DNA from: Elioraea rosea
Lineage (GTDB): Bacteria > Pseudomonadota > Alphaproteobacteria > Acetobacterales > Acetobacteraceae
Assembly (NCBI RefSeq): GCF_007644105.1
Contig: NZ_VFAC01000003.1
Coordinates: forward strand, 124,001-188,000
DNA length: 64,000 bases
Direction: 5' to 3'
In this document: positions 9,410-19,607 of the stretch, one piece after another
Position numbering within the stretch: the stretch's first letter is position 1
Layout: every line of letters begins with the position of its first letter
Position numbers and translations under genes: made by a program
The notes under the pieces: generated by a model
Told to the model about the DNA's origin: nothing
What the model saw: the letters and a program-made list of their open reading frames with translations, nothing else
The model's database searches: none

Positions 9410-10761
9410 CCCCCCGTGTCCGCTTCGCGCCGTCTCCCACCGGCTATCTCCACGTCGGCAATGCCCGCGCCGCCGCGGCCAACGCGCTGTTCGCCGCGCG
9501 GCACGGCGGGGTGTTCATCCTCCGCCTCGACGACACCGACACGGCCCGCTGCCGCCCGGAATACGAGGCGGCGATCGCGGAGGATCTCCGCTGGCTCGGT
9601 CTCGCCTGGCAGGAAGGCCCGCTGCACCAGCGCGACCGGCTCGCCCGCTACGCCATGGCCGCCGAGGCGCTGAAGGCCTCCGGTCGCCTCTACCCGTGCT
9701 GGGAGACCGAGGAGGAGCTTTCCTTCAAGCGGCAGCAGAGGCTGAAGCGTGGCCTCGCGCCGATCTATGACCGTGCCGCCCTCGCGCTCACCGAGGAGCA
9801 GCGCGCAAGGGCGCTCGCGTCCAGCCGCCCGCCGCACTGGCGGTTCCGCCTCTCCGACGGGCATGCCGAGTGGGACGATCTCGTTCTCGGCCAACGCGCG
9901 GTGAAGCTCGGCGCGGTGTCGGACCCCGTGCTGATCCGCGCCGACGGCACGCCCCTCTACACCTTCGCCTCGGTGGTCGACGACATCGACCACGGCATCA
10001 CCCACGTGATCCGCGGCGAGGATCACGTCACCAACACGGGCGTGCAGCGCGACATCATCGCCTCCCTCGGCACCAACCCCGACGCGATGCGCTTCGCCCA
10101 CCTGCCGCTTCTCGTCGGCGCCGATGGCGAGCCGCTCTCCAAGCGCATCGGCTCGCTCTCGCTCCGCGCGCTCAGGGGGGACGGCATCGAGCCCGCCGCG
10201 CTGCTCGCCTATCTCGCCCGGCTCGGCACCTCGTCCGACATCGCGCCCGCGGGCTGGGATGAGCTGGTCGCCGGTTTCGACTTCGCCGCCTTCAGCCGGA
10301 GCGCGGCGCGGTTCGACCCCGCCCAGCTTCTCGCGCTGAACCGCCGCGTGCTGCACGCGCTTCCCTTCGAGGCCGTGCGCGCCCGGCTTCCCGAAGGCGC
10401 GACGGAGACGTTCTGGCACGCCATCCGCGGCAATCTCGACATGCTCTCGGAAGCCCGCCACTGGTGGGACGTGGTGGCCGGCGCGATCGTGCCGCCGCCG
10501 ATCGAGGAGGAGGGAGAGCGCGCCTTCCTCGCCGAGGCGGCAGCGCAACTGCCCGCCGGCACCTATGACGGCGCCACGTTCAAGGCCTGGACAGGGGCGC
10601 TCGCCGAGGCTACCGGCCGGAAGGGCAAGGCCCTGTTCCGCCCGCTGCGGCTTGCGCTGACGGGCGAGGAGCACGGGCCGGAACTGAAGGATATCCTTCC
10701 CCTGATGGGCCGGGATCGGGCATATCTGAGGCTCACCCAGGCCGCTGGAGGCGTGTCGTGA
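9406..10761 (+). CDS. gltX: Glutamate--tRNA ligase paralogue 1
   Basis: Class I aminoacyl-tRNA synthetase of the Glu/Gln group, 451 aa. It has the HIGH-type signature FAPSPTGYLHVGNAR at 7-21, the ATP-site LRLDDTDTARC and a KMSKS variant LSKRIG near residue 245. It differs clearly from the second copy at 49308-50708: NARAAAANALFAARHGG against GGARTALFNWLFARATEG, and LSKRIGSLSLRALR against LSKRHGAVSV. Alphaproteobacteria often carry two GluRS, one of which may mischarge tRNA-Gln for the amidotransferase route; which copy does so here cannot be told by eye. It overlaps the acidic-protein gene by 4 nt and precedes cysS by 92 bp. Confidence 0.9.
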   Translation: MTPRVRFAPSPTGYLHVGNARAAAANALFAARHGGVFILRLDDTDTARCRPEYEAAIAEDLRWLGLAWQEGPLHQRDRLARYAMAAEALKASGRLYPCWETEEELSFKRQQRLKRGLAPIYDRAALALTEEQRARALASSRPPHWRFRLSDGHAEWDDLVLGQRAVKLGAVSDPVLIRADGTPLYTFASVVDDIDHGITHVIRGEDHVTNTGVQRDIIASLGTNPDAMRFAHLPLLVGADGEPLSKRIGSLSLRALRGDGIEPAALLAYLARLGTSSDIAPAGWDELVAGFDFAAFSRSAARFDPAQLLALNRRVLHALPFEAVRARLPEGATETFWHAIRGNLDMLSEARHWWDVVAGAIVPPPIEEEGERAFLAEAAAQLPAGTYDGATFKAWTGALAEATGRKGKALFRPLRLALTGEEHGPELKDILPLMGRDRAYLRLTQAAGGVS

Positions 10762-10853
10762 CCATCCGGTGTCGTTGCCCCATCTGATCAGACCAAAGGT
10801 TTGACCAGACCGCGCGTGTGACCCATACGGGCCAAGGCCCACCGGACGGAACG

Positions 10854-12283
10854 ATGACCGAGCTCACCCTCTACAACTCCGGCACGCGGCGGAAGGAACG
10901 CTTCCAGCCCCTCGACCCCGATCACGTGCGCCTCTACGTGTGCGGCCCGACCGTGTATGACCGCGCCCATCTCGGCAATGCGCGGCCGGTCGTGGTGTTC
11001 GACGTCCTGGTGCGGCTTCTCCGCCGCCTCTATCCGCGCGTGACCTATGTCCGGAACATCACGGACGTGGAGGACAAGATCATCAACGCCGCGCGCGAAG
11101 GCGGGGAAACGATCGAGGCGGTGACCGAGCGGACGACGCGCTGGTTCCACGAGGACATGGCGGCCCTCGGTGCCCTGCCGCCCGACATCGAGCCGCGCGC
11201 GACCGAGACGATCGCCGAGATGATCGCGCTGATCGAACGGCTGATCGCCAACGGCCACGCCTACGCGGCCGACGGGCACGTGCTGTTCGACGTGCCGAGT
11301 TTCCCGAAATACGGTGCGCTGTCGAATCGTTCCGTCGAGGAGATGGAGGCCGGCGCGCGTGTCGAGGTCGCGCCGTACAAGAAGGCGCCGTCGGATTTCG
11401 TCCTGTGGAAGCCGTCCTCCGACGACCAGCCAGGCTGGCCGAGCCCCTGGGGGCGCGGCCGCCCCGGCTGGCACATCGAGTGCTCGGCGATGAGCTGGAA
11501 GGAGCTCGGCGCGGATTTCGACATCCATGGCGGCGGGCTCGACCTGATCTTTCCCCACCACGAGAACGAGGTCGCGCAGTCGCTCTGCGCCTTCCCGGGA
11601 AGCGGCTTCGCGCGCCTCTGGATGCACAACGGCATGCTTCTCGTGGCGGGCGAGAAGATGTCGAAATCCTTGGGCAATTTCCTCACCGTCTCCGACATCC
11701 TTGCCGAGGGGCCGTGGGCTGGCGCGGCGTTCCGGCTGCTCCTGCTCAAGACGCATTACCGCATGCCGCTCGACTATTCGCGCGAGCGGCTTGCGGAGGC
11801 GAAGGCCGAGCTCGATGATTTCTATACGCCGCTGTTCGCTACCGCCGGCAATCCCGAGCGGGACACCGAGGATGCAGCCGAGCTGGTGGACTGGGCGCTC
11901 GCGCCGTTGCTCGATGACCTGAACACGCCGCTCGCCCTCTCGCGCCTGCACGACCTCCGCACCCTCGCCAACATCGATGCCGCGGGCGGTTCGGCGACTG
12001 CCGTGCTCGCGCGGATGGACCGGAAGCGTGATCTCATCCCGGGCGAGGCGGTCACAGCGCTTCGCCGCGCCGCCTCGGTGCTCGGCATGCTCGGCAGCGA
12101 TCCGAGAACATGGCGGCAGGGCGCGGGCGGCGATGCGGCCGAGATCGAGGCGGCGATCGAGGCCCGCCTCGCCGCACGCCGCGCGCGCGACTTCGCGCAA
12201 GCCGACCGTATCCGCGCCGAGCTTCTCGCGAAAGGCATCGTGCTCGAGGACACCAGGGACGGCACGACCTGGAGGCGCGCGTC

Positions 12284-12287
<4 letters not shown>
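10854..12287 (+). CDS. cysS: Cysteine--tRNA ligase
   Basis: Charges tRNA-Cys. With the ATG at 10854 the product is 477 aa: Zn ligand Cys30 in YVCGPTVYD, the HIGH-type HLGN at 39-42, the further Zn-site residues in WHIECSAM and FPHHENE, and a perfect KMSKS near residue 268. A GTG at 10818 would add 12 residues (MTHTGQGPPDGT) not typical of the family; GGACGGA just before 10854 favours the shorter form. The stop overlaps the cimA GTG by 4 nt, so the two are probably cotranslated. Confidence 0.95.
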
Positions 12288-13870
<1,583 letters not shown>

Positions 13871-13879
13871 GGCTCGACA

Positions 13880-13898
13880 TATCCCCTCCGGGGGGATA
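13880..13898. promoter_or_regulatory. Candidate CsoR/RcnR-type operator
   Basis: An inverted repeat with 7-bp arms TATCCCC and GGGGATA around a TCCGG spacer lies 10 bp before the start of the CsoR-family gene. CsoR/RcnR operators are typically G/C tracts flanked by short AT ends, which is what is seen. Its place between cimA and the repressor gene suggests autoregulation of the repressor, exporter and DUF305 genes as one unit. Confidence 0.6.
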
Positions 13899-13908
13899 GG
13901 GTGACGGA

Positions 13909-14181
13909 ATGTCGAAGGGCATCCGCCATGCCTCGCACGACCAGGTCGTCAAGCGGCTCCGCCGCGTCGAGGGCCATCTCCGCTCGGTGATCGGGATGAT
14001 CGAGGACGGGCGAGCCTGCCTCGATCTCGCGCAGCAGCTCTCCGCCGTCGAGAAGGCGATCACCGCGGCCAAGCGCACGCTGATCCAGGACCATATCGAC
14101 CATTGCCTCGACCGTGCCGTCGAGGAAGGCAAGGCCGAGGCCGCGCTCGCGGAGTTTCGCGAGATCGCGAAGTACCTGTAA
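13909..14181 (+). CDS. CsoR/RcnR-family metal-sensing repressor
   Basis: A 90-aa all-helical DNA-binding repressor of the DUF156 family that releases its operator on metal binding. Cys37, His62 and Cys66 have the same 25- and 4-residue spacing as the Cu(I) Cys-His-Cys triad of CsoR; additional His7, His10, His23 and His65 could extend the site towards Ni/Co sensing as in RcnR/InrS relatives. A matching palindrome lies 10 bp upstream, and an RcnA-like exporter starts 10 bp downstream. The repressor family and target are clear; the metal (Cu against Ni/Co) is not, because the triad suggests copper while the exporter suggests nickel or cobalt. Confidence 0.88.
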   Translation: MSKGIRHASHDQVVKRLRRVEGHLRSVIGMIEDGRACLDLAQQLSAVEKAITAAKRTLIQDHIDHCLDRAVEEGKAEAALAEFREIAKYL

Positions 14182-14191
14182 GGCCGACGCG

Positions 14192-14965
14192 ATGGATTTC
14201 GCCGCGCTTCTTGCCCAGGGCCAGGGCGCGGCGCTCGCCTATCTTCCGGTCGCCTTCGCGCTCGGTGCGCTGCACGCGCTCGAGCCGGGCCATGCCAAGA
14301 CGATGATGGCGGGCTTCATCGTCGCCTCCCGCGGCACGGCGGGGCAGGCGACGCTGCTCGGCCTCTCCGCCGCCGTCGCGCACTCCCTGATCGTCTGGCT
14401 GCTCGCCCTTCTCGGCATCTGGCTCGGCGACATGCTGATCGCCGAACGCGCGATCCCGTGGCTGCAGGCGGCTGGCGGCCTCGCCGTGCTCGCGGTCGCG
14501 GCCTGGATGGGCTCGCGCCTGCGCCGTGGCGGCGAGCACCACCACGATCACGACGACCACGACCACCACCACGACCACCACAACGACCACCACCACGACC
14601 ATCACCACGACCATCACCACGGGCATTCGCATCGTGTCGTCTGGCAGGACGGCCAGGTCGCGACGACGCGCCAGGTGATCGCCGTCGGCTTCTCCGGCGG
14701 GCTCGTGCCGTGCCCGGCCGCGGTGCCCGTGCTGATCCTGTCGATGCAGGCCGGCGCGGCGGCCATCGGCATCCTCACCGTCGCGGCGTTCAGCCTCGGC
14801 CTCGCCGCCGTGCTCGTCGGCGTCGGCCTCGCTGCCGCGTTCGGGCTCTCGCGCATCGGCGGGGACAGCGGCTTCGCTCGCAAGCTGCCCTGGATCTCCG
14901 TCGTCGTCATCGCCCTCGCCGGCGTCTACTCGCTGGCCAAGGGACTGTCGCATCTCGCTGGATGA
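14192..14965 (+). CDS. RcnA/NiCoT-like metal exporter with histidine-rich loop
   Basis: A 257-aa inner-membrane protein with about six helices. The [16 protein letters not shown] segment near residue 30 is the metal-binding motif of nickel/cobalt exporters of the RcnA type. A cytoplasmic loop at 116-147 holds 21 His and 8 Asp in 32 residues, then [16 protein letters not shown] opens the second half. The ATG at 192 nt past 14000 is chosen over an upstream in-frame ATG at 14114 that reads through the repressor gene. It lies between the repressor and a DUF305 gene, so efflux of Ni, Co or possibly another divalent metal is the likely role. Confidence 0.85.
   Translation: MDFAALLAQGQGAALAYLPVAFALGALHALEPGHAKTMMAGFIVASRGTAGQATLLGLSAAVAHSLIVWLLALLGIWLGDMLIAERAIPWLQAAGGLAVLAVAAWMGSRLRRGGEHHHDHDDHDHHHDHHNDHHHDHHHDHHHGHSHRVVWQDGQVATTRQVIAVGFSGGLVPCPAAVPVLILSMQAGAAAIGILTVAAFSLGLAAVLVGVGLAAAFGLSRIGGDSGFARKLPWISVVVIALAGVYSLAKGLSHLAG
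14537..14632 (+). repeat. CAC/GAC-rich tract coding the His/Asp loop
   Basis: 96 nt built almost only of CAC, CAT and GAC codons, encoding 21 His, 8 Asp, 1 Asn, 1 Gly and 1 Ser. The near-tandem His-His-His-Asp units suggest slippage-driven length variation. It is in frame throughout, so it is a coding repeat of the exporter and not a noncoding element. Confidence 0.9.
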
Positions 14966-14982
14966 AAGGGAGAAGACCCAGC

Positions 14983-15387
14983 ATGAGTCTCGCTCGCACC
15001 GCACTCGCCGCTGCCTTCGTACTTGCCGCAGGCGCTGCCTCGGCCGATCACGGACCCGCTCACCGGATGACCCTCGCCCAGGCCGGCCACGGGCATCATG
15101 GCCATGCGGCTGCGCCGGTTGCTGCGCAGGAGCCTGCCTCCACCCGCGCCTATCGCGAGGCCAACGAGAAGATGCACCGCGACATGGACATCCCCTACAG
15201 CGGCGACGCCGATCGCGACTTCATCGCCGGGATGATCCCGCACCACCAGGGCGCGATCGACATGGCACGCATCGTTCTCCGCTACGGCCGCGATCCGGAG
15301 GTGAGGAAGCTCGCCGAGGAGATCGTCAAGGCCCAGGAGGCCGAGATCGCCCAGATGCGCGAGATGCTCCGCCGCCTCGGCGGTTGA
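14983..15387 (+). CDS. DUF305-domain secreted protein
   Basis: 134 aa with an N-terminal signal peptide (hydrophobic [16 protein letters not shown], cleavage near residue 22), a His-rich linker (GHGHHGHAA) and a single DUF305 domain with the hallmark [12 protein letters not shown] and the MHRDM ... [13 protein letters not shown] lead-in. DUF305 proteins are small helical ferritin-like periplasmic proteins often found beside copper or other metal genes, so it may bind metal outside the inner membrane, next to the exporter. AGGGAGA at 14967-14973 supports the start at 14983; an ATG at 14962 overlapping the exporter stop would add a basic 7-residue leader and cannot be excluded. Confidence 0.85.
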   Translation: MSLARTALAAAFVLAAGAASADHGPAHRMTLAQAGHGHHGHAAAPVAAQEPASTRAYREANEKMHRDMDIPYSGDADRDFIAGMIPHHQGAIDMARIVLRYGRDPEVRKLAEEIVKAQEAEIAQMREMLRRLGG

Positions 15388-15421
15388 CCTCCCGCTGATA
15401 CCGCCCTAACCCCCTCGGCCC

Positions 15422-16261
15422 ATGACGGGTCGAGAGGGCGGGGCGGAGATCGGGCCGGTGGGCGAGAATACGCCCGCCGTCATCCTCGTTCGCCCGCAGC
15501 TTGCCGAGAACATCGGCGCCGCAGCGCGTGCCATGGCCAATGGCGGGCTGTTCCATCTGCGCCTCGTCGCGCCGCGCGATGGCTGGCCGCTGGAGAAGGC
15601 CTGGCGCATGGCCTCGGGCGCGGATCGCATCCTCGAGGCCGCGACGCTGCACGAGACGCTCGCCGATGCGGTGGCCGACCGCGAGCGCGTCTTCGCAACC
15701 TGCCCGCGCCCGCGCCACGTCATCGTCGAGACTATGACGGCACGCGGCGCCGCCTCGGCGCTGCGCGACGCCGCCGCGCGGGGCCTGCGCACCGGCATCC
15801 TGTTTGGGCCTGAGCGCGCGGGGCTTCTGGCCGACGATCTCGCGCATGCCGACACGCTCGTGCAGATCCCGCTCAACCCGGCCTTCAACTCGATGAACCT
15901 CGCCCAGGCCGTGATGGTGATGGCGTATGAGTGGTGGACCTCCGGCGACCCCACACCGCCCGCGCGGCTCGTGACGAACGAGACGCGCGTCGCGTCGAAG
16001 GACGAGCTCGAGAACTTCTTCCGCCACCTCGTCTCGGAGCTCGATGCCTGCGGCTTCCTGCGCAACCAGCAGAAGCGGCCCGGCATGATCCGCAACATCC
16101 GCGCCCTCTTCCAGCGCGGCGAGGTGACGGAGCAGGAGCTGCGGACGCTGCACGGAATCGTCACCGAGCTCGCGCGCGGCCGCCGCATCCGCGGCCGCGT
16201 GGAGCCCGACATGCTCGAGGCGATGCTCGACGAGAAGGATCCCGATGCGCACGCATCCTGA
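15422..16261 (+). CDS. trmJ: TrmJ-like tRNA/rRNA 2'-O-methyltransferase (SpoU family)
   Basis: SPOUT-class methyltransferase that uses SAM to methylate ribose 2'-OH, in TrmJ of tRNA position 32. The 279-aa product opens with ILVRPQLAENIGAAARAMANGG and carries the trefoil-knot SAM site FGPERAGLLADDL ... IPLNPAFNSMNLAQAV (about 126-165), followed by a C-terminal helical extension typical of TrmJ rather than TrmL. The first 16 residues are extra and low in complexity; a later start cannot be excluded. It overlaps the following hydrolase gene by 17 nt. Confidence 0.85.
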   Translation: MTGREGGAEIGPVGENTPAVILVRPQLAENIGAAARAMANGGLFHLRLVAPRDGWPLEKAWRMASGADRILEAATLHETLADAVADRERVFATCPRPRHVIVETMTARGAASALRDAAARGLRTGILFGPERAGLLADDLAHADTLVQIPLNPAFNSMNLAQAVMVMAYEWWTSGDPTPPARLVTNETRVASKDELENFFRHLVSELDACGFLRNQQKRPGMIRNIRALFQRGEVTEQELRTLHGIVTELARGRRIRGRVEPDMLEAMLDEKDPDAHAS

Positions 16262-17108
16262 CGGCACGTCCATTCTCCCGCTTCCCGATCTCCGCTTCGC
16301 CGAGCTCGATGCCGCGCGGCTCGGCCTCTCCGGCCCGCGTGCGTCCTACATGGAGGCGGGCGAGGCGGGACCGGTGGTGCTCTGCCTGCACGGCATCGGC
16401 GCCTCGAGCGTGTGCTTCCGCTTCCTGTTCGCCGGCCTCTCGCGGCATGCGCGCATCGTTGCACCCAACGCGCCTGGCTATTTCCTCTCGGATCCGTTCT
16501 CCGCCGACGCGCCGCGGGCGGAGGACTATGCCGATGCCGCGGCTGCCTTCCTCGATGCGCGCGGCATCGAGGGGACTGTGCATGTGGTGGGCTCGAGCTT
16601 CGGGGCGATGACGGCGGCGATGCTCGCCGCGCGGCACCCGGCGCGCGTGGCGAAGCTCGTGCTGATCGGCGCCTCGCGCGGCCAGCGCTGGAAAAGCGAT
16701 GCCGAGCGGGGCGAGATGCTCGCGCGCCGAGCGGCAAGCGTGGCCGAGGGCGGCGTGGCGCTCGGGCGGACGCGCTGGCAGGCCCTCGTCGCCCCCGGAA
16801 CGGGAACGGTCGTGCAGGACCTCGTGCAGACGATGCTCTCGGCAACCAACCCGCACGGGCTGATGCAGGCCGCGCGCGCGACGGACGCGGTGGACATCGT
16901 CGCAGACGCCGCCGCGCGAATCGCCGCGCCGACGCTTGTTCTCACCGGCGAGAAGGACGGCGTGAACCCGCCCGCCATCGGCGATGCGATCGCCGCCGCG
17001 ATCGGCACGCATGCCCGCGTGGTGAACCCCGCCGGCATCGGCCACCTTCCCGAGCTCGAGGCGCCGGCTATGACGCTGCGCCTCGTATCCGACCATCTCG
17101 GACTGTGA
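16245..17108 (+). CDS. Alpha/beta-hydrolase fold protein
   Basis: A 287-aa soluble protein with oxyanion loop LHGIGASSVC, nucleophile elbow G-S-Ser118-F-G, an acidic residue in LVLTGEKDGVN and the catalytic His in GIGHLPELEAP, so a complete Ser-Asp-His triad. Substrate unknown; the fold covers esterases, lactonases and C-C hydrolases. The start overlaps trmJ, and a TctC-type binding-protein gene begins 11 bp downstream, hinting that the hydrolase acts on a compound (ester, lactone or carboxylate) imported by the neighbouring systems. That link is inference from order only. Confidence 0.8.
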   Translation: MRTHPDGTSILPLPDLRFAELDAARLGLSGPRASYMEAGEAGPVVLCLHGIGASSVCFRFLFAGLSRHARIVAPNAPGYFLSDPFSADAPRAEDYADAAAAFLDARGIEGTVHVVGSSFGAMTAAMLAARHPARVAKLVLIGASRGQRWKSDAERGEMLARRAASVAEGGVALGRTRWQALVAPGTGTVVQDLVQTMLSATNPHGLMQAARATDAVDIVADAAARIAAPTLVLTGEKDGVNPPAIGDAIAAAIGTHARVVNPAGIGHLPELEAPAMTLRLVSDHLGL

Positions 17109-17119
17109 CGGAGACGACG

Positions 17120-18091
17120 ATGCTGACACGCCGCTTCGCCCTTGCTTCCGCGCTCGCCGCACCCGCGCTCGCGGTGCGCGCGCAGGCCAGTTGGCCCGAC
17201 AGGCAGGTGCGCATCGTCGTGCCGTTCCCGCCCGGCGGCGGGCTCGACGCGCTCGGCCGCGCGCTGGCGGTCGAGCTTTCGCCGCGCTGGGGACAGGCGG
17301 TGGTGATCGACAACCGGCCCGGCGGATCGACCGTTCCGGGAACCGACATCGTCGCCAAGGCCGCGCCGGACGGGCACACGCTCCTGCTCACGGCGGACAA
17401 CTCCATCACCTCCAACCCGCATGTGATCCGCGGGCTGCCGCACGACCCGCTGAAGGACCTCGCGCCCGTGACGCATCTGGTCGACGTGCACCAGATGGTT
17501 CTCGTCCACCCGTCCGTGGATGCACGCGACATGGCGGGGCTCGTTGCCGCGGCGAAGGCGCGGCCGGGCGTGCTCAATTTCGGCAGCTACGGCACGGCGA
17601 GCCAGCCGCATCTGCTTTTCGGCGCGCTGATGGCCGCGACCGGCATCGAGCTCGTGCAGGTTCCCTATCGCGGGCTGACGCCTGCCGTGCTCGCCACCAT
17701 CGCTGGCGAGGTGCAGATGACGCTCGCCGGCGTCGCCTCCTCGCGCGAGCATCTCGCCGCCGGAACGTTGCGTGCGCTCGCCGTCGGCCGGCCGTCGCGC
17801 CTGCCGCAGCTTCCCGAGGTGCCGACGCTCGCCGAAGCGGGCTTCGCGCAGATTGACCCGCGCACGTGGTTCGGCATGCTCGCACCCGCCGGCACGCCAG
17901 AGGCGCTGCGCACGCGCATCGCGGCCGATATTGGAGCAGCCATGCAGGCCCCCGCCGTGGCCGAGCGGCATCTCGCGCCGAACGGCTACACCGTGCATGC
18001 CGGAACGCCGGCCGAGTTCGCCGCCTTCATCGCCGCCGACTACGCGTACAAGGCGGAGCTGATCCGCACCGCGGGCATCACCGCGAGCTGA
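17120..18091 (+). CDS. TctC/Bug-family periplasmic solute-binding protein
   Basis: A 323-aa tripartite tricarboxylate transporter receptor. N-terminal export signal with a twin Arg (LTRRFALASALAAPALAVRAQA), then the family hallmarks WPDRQVRIVVPFPPGGGLDALGR, VIDNRPGGSTVPGTD, the second-lobe FGSYGTASQPHLL and VPYRGLTPAVLATIAGEVQ. Proteobacteria often have many such receptors without adjacent tctAB, and none is present here. Carboxylates are the usual ligands. It sits between a hydrolase gene and a TRAP transporter, 66 bp from the latter. Confidence 0.9.
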   Translation: MLTRRFALASALAAPALAVRAQASWPDRQVRIVVPFPPGGGLDALGRALAVELSPRWGQAVVIDNRPGGSTVPGTDIVAKAAPDGHTLLLTADNSITSNPHVIRGLPHDPLKDLAPVTHLVDVHQMVLVHPSVDARDMAGLVAAAKARPGVLNFGSYGTASQPHLLFGALMAATGIELVQVPYRGLTPAVLATIAGEVQMTLAGVASSREHLAAGTLRALAVGRPSRLPQLPEVPTLAEAGFAQIDPRTWFGMLAPAGTPEALRTRIAADIGAAMQAPAVAERHLAPNGYTVHAGTPAEFAAFIAADYAYKAELIRTAGITAS

Positions 18092-18157
18092 GGCTCTGGC
18101 CGGGCAGGGCGTGCCGGCCTAGTCTCTCGCTCGACACGCTTCCGGGGGGACCGAACC

Positions 18158-19144
18158 ATGTCCATTCGCCGCTCGCTCTTCGCCGTTGCCGTGCTCGGCG
18201 CGGCAGGCGTCGCGCCATCCATCACGCCGGCCCTCGCCCAGGCGCCGCTCCGCCTTGGCCATGTGCTTGCCGAGAGCCATTCCTGGCACGTCAACGCCGC
18301 AGGCTTCGCCCAGGAGGTGGAGCAGAGGACGGCCGGGCGGGTGAAGATCCAGGTCTTCCCCGGCGGCCAGCTCGGCGCCGAGACGCGCGTGATCGAGGGG
18401 CTACAGCTCGGCTCGGTGCAGATGGGCCTGATCGGTGCGGGCTCGTTCCAGACGGTGGAGCCCAAGATGGGCATCGTCGAGCTGCCCTACACCTGGCCGT
18501 CGCGCCAGCACGCCTACCGCGCCTATGACGGCGAGCTCGGCGCCGCGCTCGCCAAGCTGATGGAGGCGAAGAACATCGTCATCCTCGGGTGGTGGGAGAC
18601 GGGGCTGAGGCACGTGACGACGCGCGATAGGGTGGTGCGCACGCCGGCGGACCTGCGCGGCCTCAAGATCCGCGTGACGCCCGACCGCATGCGCCTCGAA
18701 ACGTTCAAGGCGCTCGGCGCGGAGCCTGCGCCGCTCGCCTTCGGGGAGCTCTACTCGGCGCTCCAGCAGGGCGTGTTCGACGCGCAGGAGAACCCCCTCT
18801 CGATCATCTGGTCGGCCTCGTTCTTCGAGGTGCAGAAGCAGCTCGCCCTGACCGGCCATGTCTATGGCCCGGCCGCGCTCGCGATCTCCCGCACGGCCTT
18901 CCAGCGGCTGACGGCCGAGGACCAGGCCGTGCTGCGTTCGGCCGCCGCCACCTGGGGCGCCAAGCAGCGTGCCGACAGCCAGGCGGCGGACACGGCGGCG
19001 ATCGAGCAGCTGAAGGCCAAGGGCATGACCGTGACGGAGGTCGACCAGGCGCCGTTCATGGCCGCTGTGAAGCCGGTGTGGGACGAGTTCGGCCGCATCT
19101 ATGGGCCGGAGCTGATGGCGCTGCTCGAGCGCTACCGGAACTGA
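18158..19144 (+). CDS. TRAP transporter solute-binding subunit (DctP family)
   Basis: Periplasmic receptor of a tripartite ATP-independent transporter, 328 aa. Signal peptide ending in PALAQA (about residue 28), then LRLGHVLAESHSWHVNAAGFAQEVEQ, the GSVQMGLIGAGSF segment, the ligand Arg in LKIRVTPDRM (near 171, which binds the carboxylate in most members) and GVFDAQENPLSIIW. The small and large membrane subunits follow directly, so the system is complete. Substrate is probably an organic acid; the identity cannot be read from sequence. Confidence 0.93.
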   Translation: MSIRRSLFAVAVLGAAGVAPSITPALAQAPLRLGHVLAESHSWHVNAAGFAQEVEQRTAGRVKIQVFPGGQLGAETRVIEGLQLGSVQMGLIGAGSFQTVEPKMGIVELPYTWPSRQHAYRAYDGELGAALAKLMEAKNIVILGWWETGLRHVTTRDRVVRTPADLRGLKIRVTPDRMRLETFKALGAEPAPLAFGELYSALQQGVFDAQENPLSIIWSASFFEVQKQLALTGHVYGPAALAISRTAFQRLTAEDQAVLRSAAATWGAKQRADSQAADTAAIEQLKAKGMTVTEVDQAPFMAAVKPVWDEFGRIYGPELMALLERYRN

Positions 19145-19145
19145 C

Positions 19146-19607
19146 ATGGCGCGGCTCGCGGCCGCGATCGGTTCGGCCGCGATCGGACTTGCCGCCCTCC
19201 TCACCGCCCTCTTCACCGCGGCCGTGCTGTGGACAGTGGCAGCGCGCTACGGGTTCGGCCGCACGCCCGTCTGGGCGGAGGAGCTGCCGCGGCTGCTACT
19301 CGTCTGGGCGGCTTTCCTCGGCGCGGGCGGGGCGGAGGCGCGGGGCGGCCATCTCTCCGCAGGGCTGATGCCGCTTATCCTTGGCGAGGGCAGGGCAGCG
19401 CGCCTCGGCGCCGCCTTCGCAGACATCGCCGTCATCGTCTTCGCCTGCCTCTCGGTGTGGGCGACGGTGACGTTCATCGGCATCGCCGGAAGCGGCACGA
19501 CCACGGCGCTCGGACTGCCCGCCTCGTCGTTCTACTGGGCCGGCGCTGCGGGGCTGGGGCTGATCGCGTTCGGCGCGGCGGCACGGCTGATCGACCGGTT
19601 CCGGTGA
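19146..19607 (+). CDS. TRAP transporter small membrane subunit (DctQ family)
   Basis: 153 aa with four hydrophobic helices and the WAEELPRLLLVWAAFLGAGGAEARGGHL motif that marks DctQ. One base after the receptor stop and overlapping the large-subunit ATG (TGATG), so the three are translated as one operon. It pairs with DctM in the sodium-driven importer. Confidence 0.9.
   Translation: MARLAAAIGSAAIGLAALLTALFTAAVLWTVAARYGFGRTPVWAEELPRLLLVWAAFLGAGGAEARGGHLSAGLMPLILGEGRAARLGAAFADIAVIVFACLSVWATVTFIGIAGSGTTTALGLPASSFYWAGAAGLGLIAFGAAARLIDRFR

Noticed and set aside
14537-14632. CAC/GAC array considered as a CRISPR-like or noncoding repeat
   Set aside because: No spacers, unit length is one codon, and the tract is in frame inside an exporter with clear flanking motifs.
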